From positions 1-64,000 of the forward strand of contig CAMDED010000012.1 of assembly GCA_945893365.1 (NCBI GenBank): 64,000 bases of DNA, in the 5' to 3' direction. The stretch is from Candidatus Sulfopaludibacter sp. SbA3 (GTDB lineage: Bacteria > Acidobacteriota > Terriglobia > Bryobacterales > Bryobacteraceae). A model generated the notes under the pieces. It was not told where the DNA came from and searched no databases. It was given only the letters and a program-made list of their open reading frames with translations. Shown one piece after another: positions 1 to 8,060 of the stretch. Both the position numbers and the translations under genes were made by a program. How positions within the stretch are numbered: the first letter of the stretch is position 1; the number at the start of each line of letters is the position of its first letter.

Positions 1-1
1 T

Positions 2-124
2 TCCCGCCTCAAACAGTCTGGGATGTTTTGGACCGTTCGCGGCGCCAACGCCATCATCGCCTTGCGATGCTGCCATCTCAACGGCCGGTTTGAGGATTAC
101 TGGGAGGCGCGCCGGGCCGCATGA
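2..124 (+). pseudogene. ISKra4-family transposase, C-terminal end only
   Basis: The first 40 codons of the window read in frame 2 to a TGA at 122-124. They include the stretches SGMFWTVRGANAI and LNGRFEDYWE, which are typical of the extreme C-terminus of ISKra4-family transposases. The rest of the gene lies before the window, so I cannot tell whether it is intact. I call it a partial gene of a mobile element. The TGTCGCGCACCCC sequence just after the stop could belong to the end of the element. Confidence 0.7.
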
Positions 125-133
125 ACTCCACTT

Positions 134-328
134 CTATGTCGCGCACCCCGGACAGAGTATTGTCCCGATGCGCGGCTTGAAGGTAGGGTTTTCCATCGAC
201 ACAAAACTCAGCGTCCCGAGACGGTACATACCTGCCTCGCTTTTCTCTCCTCGCGAATAAACGTATTCCTCGGGATCGGCGCGGAGTCGGACTCGGCCGC
301 GACGGAGCCAAACCCGAGCCGTGCACAC
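134..328 (-). other. Possible truncated hypothetical gene beside the ISKra4 end
   Basis: A 64-codon minus-strand frame lies between the ISKra4 tail and the thioredoxin gene. Its middle part (RADPEEYVYSRGEKSEAG, then YRLGTLSFVSMENPTFKPR) reads like real protein, but its last residues run into sequence that looks like the IS end. It may be the remains of a gene cut by the insertion. I do not recognise the family. The alternative is that it is noise in a 230-base spacer. Confidence 0.25.
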
Positions 329-352
329 GTCAAACGGGGTCCCGTGCAGTCA

Positions 353-916
353 TCACTTCGCGGGCAGATTCCGGACCAGAGGGTCGGGAGCAGGCCCGCT
401 CCGATTGCCGGTCAACCACTCGAGCCGCTCCTTCATCCGGTCCTTGGGCATCTGGCCGAGCACCCGAGCCACGATGCGCCCTTCCGGGTCGAGGAATGCC
501 GTTGCGGGAACCATGGAGCCCAATTTGAGGTCGTCAAGGTCCATGGAGCTGGCGCCCACCCACACGGGAAAACCGATGTTGAATTTGTCGATGAATTCCG
601 GGATTTTCGGCCTCGTCTCACGGTCATCGAGCGATACCGCCACGAACACGACGCCTCGGGCCGCATATTCCTTTTCCATTTCAACGAACATCGGCATCTC
701 TACCCGGCATGGCAGACACCAGGTAGCCCAGAAGTTCAGCACGACGACCTTGCCTCGAAAATCGCGCAGGCGCACTTTCCGGCCTTTCAGGTCCTTACAC
801 GTTAGGTGGACCGGGCGCGGGTCCTTCGCAACCGCGATGGCGGATGAAAGTACGAACGGCAATAGCGCCCCGGCCGAAGCAAGCTTTGATCGCAATGGAA
901 GCATTGTTGATGACAC
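353..916 (-). CDS. TlpA/ResA-like thioredoxin-fold protein, exported
   Basis: The 187-residue product has an N-terminal hydrophobic segment (residues about 9-30, ending SSAIAVAKD) and a redoxin domain. The active site is WATWCLPC, with Cys67 and Cys70, followed by VEMPMFVEMEKEY, the usual TlpA arrangement. Later segments VVFVAVSLDD and VPATAFLDPEGRIV match the family, the latter holding the cis-Pro. Such proteins reduce disulfides outside the cytoplasm, for example during cytochrome c maturation. The chosen start is GTG at 916, which has a GGGGG ribosome-binding stretch about five bases upstream; ATG at 904 is possible. It is transcribed away from the outer-membrane gene at 1127. A link to the decaheme cytochrome at 10.8 kb is only a guess. 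Confidence 0.88.
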   Translation of the reverse strand: MSSTMLPLRSKLASAGALLPFVLSSAIAVAKDPRPVHLTCKDLKGRKVRLRDFRGKVVVLNFWATWCLPCRVEMPMFVEMEKEYAARGVVFVAVSLDDRETRPKIPEFIDKFNIGFPVWVGASSMDLDDLKLGSMVPATAFLDPEGRIVARVLGQMPKDRMKERLEWLTGNRSGPAPDPLVRNLPAK

Positions 917-1126
917 GCAGTCCCCCGAAGGATACGCAGCGAAAGCAAAACGACGATATCACCCAGCGCGCGGACCCCGCAATAATTCGAAAATACTACG
1001 CGCCGGTCCATCATACGCGGTCTTCGGCGCCGCGGACGATCCGCTAATTTCGCGAGAATTAATAATACATTGCCATTATTGATTCCGTCTCCGCTACTCC
1101 TTATGATTGGCGCGTTTGGAGGAAAA

Positions 1127-2227
1127 ATGCAGAAAAAGCGCTTGCAATTTATGGCGGCCGCCGTTGCGATCCTTGTACTGGCGGGCACGGGACAGCGGGC
1201 CTACGGCCAAGGTTGTGTGGCGGGACGGCAGGGTGCGCCCATGGTTGGGGCGCTATGCGCCGGTGGTGCTCACGGTGGAGGAGCGGTCTCGACCGGCACG
1301 GGCGCGGCGGCGGCCAATAATTCGTCCGCGGGCCGCTGGGAAGTTAGCGTCGGCTACCGCTGGCTGAATTCAAACCGCCATTTTGTGGGAGACGTGGAAC
1401 AGCCGCAGCGGATGGCGCAAAATACGCAGCAGGAAAATAAGCAGCACTTGTTCGACCTCGGGCTGAGCTACCGCCTCAACCGCCGTTGGACCCTTACTTT
1501 CAGCGCTCCTTTCATGGACGCCGACCGGATCAATCATCGCACCGGCGGAGTGACGGAAAGCACGGGACTGGGCGACATGACGGTTGGAGCGAAGTTCTGG
1601 GTCTTCCGGCCGCCCGCGGAGTCCCGCCAAAACATTCAAGTGGGATTTTCTCTCAAGATGCCCACGGGGACCCCGGACGCGACCAGCATCATCACCGGCA
1701 CGGCAACACCATCTACTACAAAGACGACCGTCGATCAGTCTATTCAGTTGGGTGATTCCGGAACGGGAATCTCGGTCGATTACCTGGCGTACAAGGTGCT
1801 GCCGCGGCGGTTTACGTTGTTTTCGAACGGCATCTATTTGTTCAACCCGAGAAACACGTACAGTGCCACTACTCCGGGCGCGCGCGTGGGAGGGCTGTCC
1901 GTTTCCGACCAATACCTGGTCCGTGGCGGAGTCGGCTACGCGGTTCCAAAATTGCGCGGGCTGGCCCTGAGCGTTGCGGGACGACATGAGGGCGTTCCGG
2001 CGCGAGATATTATACGGCGGGAAGACGGGTTTAGGCGTCCTGGATACGCGGTCTCGGTGGAGCCGGGAGTTCAATTCTCCCATGGCAGGGACCTCTGGTC
2101 CTTCAGCTACGCTTATGCGTAGTACCGCAATCGCACCAGGAGCGTCGCGGATGTCCGCAGCGGTGGACATGGCGATGCGGCGTTTGCCGATGGCGTCATC
2201 ATTGTCGGCTACTCCCGGATTTTCTAG
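1127..2227 (+). pseudogene. Outer-membrane beta-barrel protein with a late in-frame TAG
   Basis: The start ATG at 1127 follows GGAGG closely and opens a Sec signal peptide (MQKKRLQF..., cleavage near AYGQG). The rest alternates in beta-strand style (VGYRWLNSNR, LGLSYRLNRRWTLTFSAPF, QVGFSLKMPTG), as in acidobacterial porin-like or transporter proteins. The frame meets TAG at 2120-2122 after WSFSYAYA. Without that codon it continues for 34 more residues (YRNRTRSVADVRSGGHGDAA, then FADGVIIVGYSRIF) to a second TAG at 2225-2227. The final Phe is the usual last residue of a barrel, so the true C-terminus is probably at 2227. The gene is therefore a recent nonsense mutant, a sequence error, or read through. 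The truncated form would end at 2122 with 331 residues and lack the C-terminal beta signal. Substrate unknown. Confidence 0.75.
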
Positions 2228-2261
2228 GGATCTCGGCGATCGGCGGTGCGGCAGGGGCTAG

Positions 2262-2279
2262 CAGCCCGTGGTAGAAGTG
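2262..2279. repeat. IS left inverted repeat
   Basis: The 18 bases CAGCCCGTGGTAGAAGTG are exactly complementary to 3694-3711 at the other end of the element. CTAG precedes it. Confidence 0.85.
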
Positions 2280-2310
2280 CCTAGATTTCGGAACCAAACC
2301 TGCCGGGCGA

Positions 2311-3629
2311 CTACGGGGCGCAGATAGAAAATGTAAAGCAAGGTTCGCAGAAGGCCGTGAAGTTAGACCAAGTCGCGCAGATTGACGTCCAGGTGGTCTG
2401 AACGTGCGAAATCGCAGCGGAGAAGCCCTGCAGGGTCCTCGGTTTACCGATTCCGAACGACTTCCGGACCAGCAGCGCCAAGTTGAATCCCACCGCGTGG
2501 AACAGAAGCCGCTTGAGAATGTTATTGTGCCCACGCAAGTGAGTTCGTCGCATGCCGCCGGTTCGTACATGTGAGCAAAACTTCTTTCGGTCAGCTCCGT
2601 GCGCAGTTTTTGCAGGTCCTTGCCGCGCCGTCCGGCCATCCGGCGCCGGTTGGCATACACCCGCTTCTGTTCTTTTTCCTTGCCGTCCCATTTCCTCGGC
2701 CCGCGCTCCGGCTCCGGAATGTAGCTGCGCACACCTTCGGTATTCAGGTCGACCAGGACCTGATTGCTGTGATATCCCTTGTCGGCCACCACCTCTTCGA
2801 CACCGCGTTCGTTGATCAGCGCCGCGTTCGCCTGAGCCTCTTGTAACGTCACTCCGAGGGTAGTGCTGTCACCCAGATCCGCGCCTTGCAACGTGATCGC
2901 CACCACCGCGCCGCTGGACATATCCACCGCGTGCTCGGCTTTGTGCGCCAGGTGCGTGCGGCCATCCTTCATCTTGGTGATGCGCGCGTCCGCATCCGCT
3001 GGGCTCTTCCAATCCTGATTGGAGGCCTTCTTCTTGCGCTTGCGGTCCAGGCGCGCCGCCTGCTCGCGCGTGGGTTGCTCGATGCCTTCCGCTTTCGCCA
3101 AGTCTTTTATATACTCCTCATACCCGCGGCCATCGTCGCGCCGCTGGATCGAACGCAGCGCGGCATTGGCTTCCAGCGTGGTCGCGTCAATGGCGATGGT
3201 CTGCCCCTCGATCAAGCCTTCTTCACCCAGTACTTTCACAAACCAGCGGAACACGGCCTTGTGCGTCTCCACGGGTATCAGCCGCCGCGTTCGCGAGAGG
3301 GTTGAATGGTCCGGTGTCGCGTCCGTCAGACTCAGTCCCAGAAAATCACGCAGCGACAGGGAATCCGCCGCGCGCCACGCAATCCCTCGTTCCGATTCGA
3401 TCCCTTCACAATAGCCCAGCAGCAGCATCCGAAAGTACACTCCGGGAAGCATACTCGGCCGCCCCATGACCGGTTTGTAGAAGCGACGGCACAAGTGTTC
3501 CAGACGCTTATCGACCTTGTTCCGATCCAAGACCTCGTTCACCTTGGAATAAAACGGGTGACTTGCTGCCTTGGGGATCTCTTGCGTGCTGAAAAACAGC
3601 ACCACCTGCTTCGCTTTCCGCTTGCCCAT
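2311..3629 (-). pseudogene. IS1182/IS4-like DDE transposase, frameshifted near the C-terminus
   Basis: The start (MGKRKAKQVVLFF) is placed at 3629; ATG codons at 3635 and 3662 are also in frame. The N-terminal DUF772-type region contains GRPSMLPGVYFRMLLLGYCE and WRAADSLSLRDFLGL. The DDE core follows, with IAIDATTLEANAA (first Asp) and VVADKGYHSN (second Asp). After FAHMYE, at about 2562-2566, the frame is lost by what looks like a one-base deletion. The expected ending (TGGMRRTHLRGHNNILKR, then AVGFNLALLVRKSFGIG) continues in another minus-strand frame to a stop at 2311. Without correction, the main frame runs on nonsensically to 2199, past the IS end. Closely related intact copies would settle whether this is a mutation or a sequence error. 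Confidence 0.85.
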
Positions 3630-3693
3630 CGCCATACCCTCTATGACGCCTGAAACATTCAAGAGGTAACATGTTTCCGTGTTCTTTTCCTGC

Positions 3694-3711
3694 CACTTCT
3701 ACCACGGGCTG
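3694..3711. repeat. IS right inverted repeat
   Basis: CACTTCTACCACGGGCTG is the exact reverse complement of 2262-2279. TTAG follows it, one base different from the CTAG at the left end. Confidence 0.85.
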
Positions 3712-3737
3712 TTAGAGCTGCGTGCTAGAGTTTCGGT

Positions 3738-3965
3738 ATGAGGTTTCCATCCCGGGTTGAAGCGAATCCGAACGTCATGAGGGGCAAGCCGTGCATCAAA
3801 GGGACGCGGATTCCCGTTTATCTCTTGCTGGAGAAGATGGCCGCGGGCGAGACCTCCGAGTCCCTGCTCTCCGCCTATCCGCAACTCTCCGCGGAAGACC
3901 TGCAGGCTTGCCTGGAGTATGCGGCTTTGCTTGCCGCCGACGAAGTCGTTTTGACAGAAGCGTGA
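3738..3965 (+). CDS. DUF433 protein, antitoxin-like
   Basis: This 75-residue protein is a full-length DUF433 domain. It has the family hallmarks NPNVMRGKPCIKGTRIPVYL near the N-terminus and the helical part LLSAYPQLSAEDLQACLEYA. DUF433 proteins are small helix-turn-helix-like proteins, often the antitoxin partner of a PIN-like DUF5615 toxin. Here no DUF5615 gene follows. Instead an NYN-domain gene begins 54 bases downstream on the same strand. The start ATG at 3738 lies just outside the insertion sequence, so the original upstream region may have been displaced. Confidence 0.85.
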   Translation: MRFPSRVEANPNVMRGKPCIKGTRIPVYLLLEKMAAGETSESLLSAYPQLSAEDLQACLEYAALLAADEVVLTEA

Positions 3966-4019
3966 AAACGGGCCGCTCGACTTGCTACTTTGTTTCATCC
4001 CTTGATTAGAGTTGGAATC

Positions 4020-4871
4020 ATGACGTATCTGTTCATAGACGGTGGTTACCTGCGGACCAGCTTTAAGGACTGCATGTCGCGCTACCATTCCGAGGAAGTT
4101 GATTGCTCGATCCGAGCAACGACGAATGCCCTTCACCAACTGCACGCGCTTAGTGCCATTCCGGAGAAGATGTTTTACTATGATTGCGTTGATGAGCGCC
4201 GAGACGGCAATGAATCCGATGAACAACTTGCCCGGCGCGTGAAGGCGCAGGAGGACCGCTTCAACTTGATTCGCGATGCACCAGGCTGGCACGTGCGAGA
4301 GGGCAGGCTGGTCGGTGCACGAAAGGGAGTGCGTCAGCGTCAAAAGCCAGTCGATATTCTGCTGGCAGTCGAAATGCTGAGTCATGCCTTCAACAAGAAC
4401 ATGCACGAGGCGATTCTCATCGCAGGCGATGACGACTTCACGCCTCTCGTCGAGGAGCTTCTCCGACACGGAACCTACGTTCAGGTGTTGAGCGATCGCC
4501 GGTCTGGTTCCCTGCACCTCATGCATACTGCTGATGTCGGACGGAGAATGGGCTATCCCTTCTACTGGCACCTCACACCGATTGGGTTTCAGAAAGAGCA
4601 TCCACTGCCAGACGACGCAAGCGTTGCCTTCAACGTGGACGGCGGGCGGCGCGTGGAGTATGGCATCTGCGAAGCAGGCGAGAAGGTGGAAATATTCGAA
4701 TCCGGAGGTGTATTCCATTTCTGCGTCCCGCGCGAGCGCAACATGGTGTCGAAAGTGCGTGCGCGCGATCTGCGAATGTTACGGGCGTATCTCGAATATG
4801 AGTTCTCAGAACGCAATCTGCTCCCTGAGGAATGGAAGCCATTCAACTCTGCAACACACGCTCTCGAGTAG
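4020..4871 (+). CDS. NYN-domain (PIN-like) nuclease-type protein
   Basis: The 283-residue product has an N-terminal NYN fold. It shows FIDGGYLR with the first acidic residue near the N-terminus, FYYDCVDERR, KPVDILLAVEML with a second acidic residue, and ILIAGDDDFTPLVEEL, the signature third acidic cluster. NYN proteins are metal-dependent RNases related to PIN domains. The C-terminal hundred residues (VAFNVDGGRRVEYGI to RARDLRML) are a separate region that I do not recognise. The start at 4020 is chosen because the NYN strand begins directly after it; an in-frame upstream codon at 3990 adds only a non-conserved leader. Its partner may be the DUF433 gene upstream. Confidence 0.8.
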   Translation: MTYLFIDGGYLRTSFKDCMSRYHSEEVDCSIRATTNALHQLHALSAIPEKMFYYDCVDERRDGNESDEQLARRVKAQEDRFNLIRDAPGWHVREGRLVGARKGVRQRQKPVDILLAVEMLSHAFNKNMHEAILIAGDDDFTPLVEELLRHGTYVQVLSDRRSGSLHLMHTADVGRRMGYPFYWHLTPIGFQKEHPLPDDASVAFNVDGGRRVEYGICEAGEKVEIFESGGVFHFCVPRERNMVSKVRARDLRMLRAYLEYEFSERNLLPEEWKPFNSATHALE

Positions 4872-5077
4872 GAAAATCGCGAGAATGCCTCAATCTTCGA
4901 GCGGATGAAGACTGCCGGGTTGTTTCCTTAAACGACCTGCCGCCCATGCGACGCTTACGTAACCGCCCTAATCCAGCAGTACCCGCCTTGTCGTAGTGAC
5001 CGTAACCGCACGAAGGCCCACGCGCATCTTCCTCACGAGAACCGCGTCCTTCTGGCAATTCCCGCTAAGATCATATA

Positions 5078-6034
5078 ATGCAACCCGCGCACTTCTATCG
5101 CACCGCCCAGGGGCGCCGCGTATCGACCCTCGGACTCGGCACCTACCTCGGAGGCGCGGACGACGAGACGGACGCCCATTACGCGGACGCCGTGCGCGCC
5201 GCCGTCGCGGGCGGAATCAACGTGATCGACACCGCCATCAACTACCGTCACCAACGCTCTGAACGCTCCATAGGCGCGGCCCTGCGCGGCCTCGATCGCG
5301 ACAGCCTTCTCATCTGCACCAAAGCCGGCTTTCTCACGCCGGGCGCGATTCCGGAGAGCATCCTCAACGAGAGCGACGTCGTTGGCCGCATGCACTCGAT
5401 GGCGCCAGCCTTCCTCGCCGACCAGATCGATCGCAGCCTGACGAACCTCGGCGTCGATACCATCGACGTCTTCTACCTGCACAATCCGGAAACGCAGCTC
5501 GGCTTCGTGAGCCGCGACGAATTTCATGCACGTATCGGCGCTGCGTTCGCGCGCCTCGAACGCCTGGTCGCCGACGGCAAGATCCGCTGGTACGGCACGG
5601 CCACCTGGGACGGTTACCGGAAAGCCGGGTCGCTCGATCTCAACACGCTTCTTGAAATCGCAACCGATCAAGGCGGAGCGGATCATCATTTCCGGTTTAT
5701 CCAGCTCCCTTTCAACCTGGGGATGGTCGAAGCCTTCGTCAGCCAGCCGGGCCGTCAGAGCGTGCTCGAGATTGCCGCGGGGGCCGGAGTCACTGCGATC
5801 GCGAGCGCCACCTTGATGCAGGCGAGCCTCGCTTCCAACATGCCCGAGGGCGTGATTGAACGCCTGCCCGGCTTGGTCACGAACGCGCAGCGGGCTATCC
5901 AATTCACGCGGTCGACGCCGGGAATCGCGGTGGCGCTCGTCGGAATGAGCAGTGCGGCCCATGTCGCGGAGAATCTCGGCGTCGCCGAAGTCGCGCCAGC
6001 GACGCGGGAAGAGTACATGCGGCTTTATCAGTAG
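5078..6034 (+). CDS. Aldo/keto reductase
   Basis: The 318-residue TIM-barrel protein carries the AKR tetrad: Asp51 and Tyr56 in VIDTAINYRHQRSE, Lys82 in ICTKAGF, and His135 in FYLHNPET. The strand LGLGTYLGG and the late segment ALVGMSSAAHVAENL (cofactor phosphate region) also fit. It would reduce or oxidise a carbonyl with NAD(P)H in the cytoplasm; the substrate cannot be read from the sequence. It lies four bases before the HAD gene, so the two are probably co-transcribed. The preceding 206 bases (4872-5077) hold no gene that I can support. Confidence 0.88.
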   Translation: MQPAHFYRTAQGRRVSTLGLGTYLGGADDETDAHYADAVRAAVAGGINVIDTAINYRHQRSERSIGAALRGLDRDSLLICTKAGFLTPGAIPESILNESDVVGRMHSMAPAFLADQIDRSLTNLGVDTIDVFYLHNPETQLGFVSRDEFHARIGAAFARLERLVADGKIRWYGTATWDGYRKAGSLDLNTLLEIATDQGGADHHFRFIQLPFNLGMVEAFVSQPGRQSVLEIAAGAGVTAIASATLMQASLASNMPEGVIERLPGLVTNAQRAIQFTRSTPGIAVALVGMSSAAHVAENLGVAEVAPATREEYMRLYQ

Positions 6035-6038
6035 GCCA

Positions 6039-6734
6039 ATGAAGACGCCCGCGAAACCCGCTCCCGCGTTTGTCCTTTTCGATATCGACGGCACGCTCAC
6101 GCGGCGCGCCGGCCCGCATCATCGGGAGGCCCTTGTGAAGGCGATACGCGATGTCACAGGCATGGACACGTCTCTCGATCACATTCCGCTTCATGGGATG
6201 CTCGATCCGGATATTCTTCGCCAGATGATGGTCGACGCCGGGGCGTCGGCTGCATTCGCGAAGCGGATGATGGCGGCGATCGTGGAGCGCGCGGAATCGA
6301 TTTACGTCGATACCTGTCCGAGCCTGGTCCGAAAGACCTGTCCCGGAGTGCGGCCATTACTGCGGCGGCTCACGGCGGAGGGAATTCCGCTGGCGCTCGT
6401 GACCGGCAACCTCACGCGCATCGGATGGAAAAAAGTGGAGCGCGCAGGCCTGAAACCGCACTTCCTCTTCGGCGCGTTTGCGGAAATGGCGTCGACGCGC
6501 ACGGCCCTTGCCCGCATGGCGATCCGCAAGGCACGAGCGGACGGGCTCATCGAACGCAGGACGCCGATCTCGCTCATAGGCGATTCCCCCAACGACGTGA
6601 TCGCCGCCCGCGCCAACGGCATCCGTGCGATCGCCGTGCACACCGGCATCTCAACTGCCGAGGAACTCGCTGCGCACGCGCCCGACATTCTGCTCGAAGA
6701 CCTGCGAGCGCTGAGGCTTCACATGCTGCTGTAG
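6039..6734 (+). CDS. HAD-superfamily hydrolase (phosphoglycolate-phosphatase-like)
   Basis: The 231-residue protein has all HAD motifs. Motif I is LFDIDGTLTRR with Asp15 and Asp17, motif II is ALVTGNLTRIG, and motif IV is ISLIGDSPNDVIAARANGI. The cap region between them contains the helices around HREALVKAIRDV. Such enzymes hydrolyse small phosphate esters; substrate unknown. The start at 6039 comes just after the aldo/keto reductase stop at 6034. Upstream in-frame codons lie inside that gene and are rejected. Confidence 0.87.
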   Translation: MKTPAKPAPAFVLFDIDGTLTRRAGPHHREALVKAIRDVTGMDTSLDHIPLHGMLDPDILRQMMVDAGASAAFAKRMMAAIVERAESIYVDTCPSLVRKTCPGVRPLLRRLTAEGIPLALVTGNLTRIGWKKVERAGLKPHFLFGAFAEMASTRTALARMAIRKARADGLIERRTPISLIGDSPNDVIAARANGIRAIAVHTGISTAEELAAHAPDILLEDLRALRLHMLL

Positions 6735-6755
6735 GGCGCGCTGGCTATCGGGCTA

Positions 6756-8060
6756 CTACTTCACCTTGCTCAGCACCCTGTCCTTGATCCAGTGTTCGTC
6801 CCACCACTCCACCGGATTGATCTGTACCCCGTCCAATTGCATGCTGAAGTGCAGGTGGTCGCCGCCAGCAAGGCCCGTCGAGCCACTCTTCCCGAGCGTC
6901 TGCCCGTTCTTCACCGCATCGCCTTCCTTCACCGAAATCGAGCTCAAGTGCGCGTACATCGATTGGAGTCCATACCCGTGATCCACAACCACGCAATTTC
7001 CGTAGATGCCGAGATCCGCGGCCCACACCACCGTGCCATCGTTCGACGCCGGCACGTCGACGTGCTGCGTCACCGAGAGGTCGAATCCGAGATGCACCTG
7101 CTCGTCCACCTTCTTTCCGCGATACATGTACGTCCGCCGGTCGGCGAATTGCGACTCCACCTGGGAATTGGCAAGCTGCCGGAACGGGCCGTTCCATAGG
7201 AATTTCTCCGCCGTCTTCAGCCGCAAATCCGCAAGCGTCTTGTTGTTCTGCCTGCGCAGTGCGCCGTTGATTTTCAGGAACCGTGCGAGCAAATCCCCGC
7301 CGCTGCCCTCCGAGTCGATCTGCGGCACCACTTTCTCCAGAAACTTGTCGTCAATCTCCAATTCGCGCGCGCGAAATTTCTTCGGGAAAATCTTGTTCCA
7401 GAACTTCGCCGAAGCCTCCGCGCCGCTGGGATTCCGCGCGAACACCACGGGCTCGGCGCCCGCCGCCGAATCCCACGGCAAGGCAAACAGGGAGAATCGC
7501 TCTCCAGGTCCGCCGCCCGGAACCGCGAAGCTGCGGAACGTGTGCGGCCCCACTCTTACGCCGGATTCCGTCACGTATCCCGAGATCGTAAAGACCGCCA
7601 GTTCCGAGCCGCCCTGATTGATGTAATGCTGGAATCCATCCGTCACCACCTTTGGCGGCCTCGTGTTCACGTCGAGGTCTATCGTGACCGTGTCTACCTG
7701 CGCGCGCAAATCGTTCGACTGCGCTTCCATCACCAGCTTCGCCGGGCCATCCTTCAGCGCGCCGACTTTCTTCCTCCCGACTGAGAAAACGACTTGCCGC
7801 GCAGGGTGACGCCGCTTCCAAAACGCAAGACGGGTGGGCGCGGAGCTCTCTTCATAAACGGGATAGCGCACCCCTCCCTGCTCAAGTGCCGCCGTCAGGC
7901 GGCGAAGTCCGTGAATGTTGATCACCTTCACTTTGACCTGCGTCTCCATGCCGATCACCTTGACCGGCTCGACAGTCATCGACGTTCCGAGACACAGGAA
8001 CCACAGCACTCCAAAAATAATCGTGACAAAAAGCAGGACTCCCGCGAAGACAATTTTCAC
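6756..8060 (-). CDS. M23-family metallopeptidase, membrane-anchored
   Basis: The 434-residue protein starts with one transmembrane segment (MKIVFAGVLLFVTIIFGVLWFL). After a long region without a recognised domain comes a C-terminal M23 LytM domain. The zinc ligands are His323 and Asp327 in HLGFDLS and His404 in GDHLHF, with His371 in MYAHLS and His402 also in place, so it should be active. These enzymes cut peptidoglycan cross-bridges. The GTG start at 8058-8060 overlaps the stop of the S9 peptidase by four bases (GTGA), so the two are translationally coupled. Confidence 0.88.
   Translation of the reverse strand: MKIVFAGVLLFVTIIFGVLWFLCLGTSMTVEPVKVIGMETQVKVKVINIHGLRRLTAALEQGGVRYPVYEESSAPTRLAFWKRRHPARQVVFSVGRKKVGALKDGPAKLVMEAQSNDLRAQVDTVTIDLDVNTRPPKVVTDGFQHYINQGGSELAVFTISGYVTESGVRVGPHTFRSFAVPGGGPGERFSLFALPWDSAAGAEPVVFARNPSGAEASAKFWNKIFPKKFRARELEIDDKFLEKVVPQIDSEGSGGDLLARFLKINGALRRQNNKTLADLRLKTAEKFLWNGPFRQLANSQVESQFADRRTYMYRGKKVDEQVHLGFDLSVTQHVDVPASNDGTVVWAADLGIYGNCVVVDHGYGLQSMYAHLSSISVKEGDAVKNGQTLGKSGSTGLAGGDHLHFSMQLDGVQINPVEWWDEHWIKDRVLSKVK

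Larger units (their letters stand above)
2262..3711 (-). mobile_element. Complete 1.45-kb insertion sequence (IS1182/IS4-like), frameshifted transposase
   Basis: The element is bounded by perfect 18-base inverted repeats, CAGCCCGTGGTAGAAGTG at 2262-2279 and its complement at 3694-3711. Immediately outside are CTAG (2258-2261) and TTAG (3712-3715), which look like a 4-base target duplication with one change. It contains one transposase gene on the minus strand. It sits between the outer-membrane gene and the DUF433 gene without obviously breaking either one. Because its transposase is frameshifted, it is probably not mobile by itself. Confidence 0.82.

Noticed and set aside
2199-2310. The longer end of the transposase frame down to 2199
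   Set aside because: It is a result of the frameshift and passes the IS left end at 2262. The family-like C-terminus is in another frame and stops at 2311.
5073-5080. TATAAT directly at the aldo/keto reductase start
   Set aside because: It overlaps the start codon, so it cannot be the -10 box for this gene unless the start is wrong. I treat it as chance.
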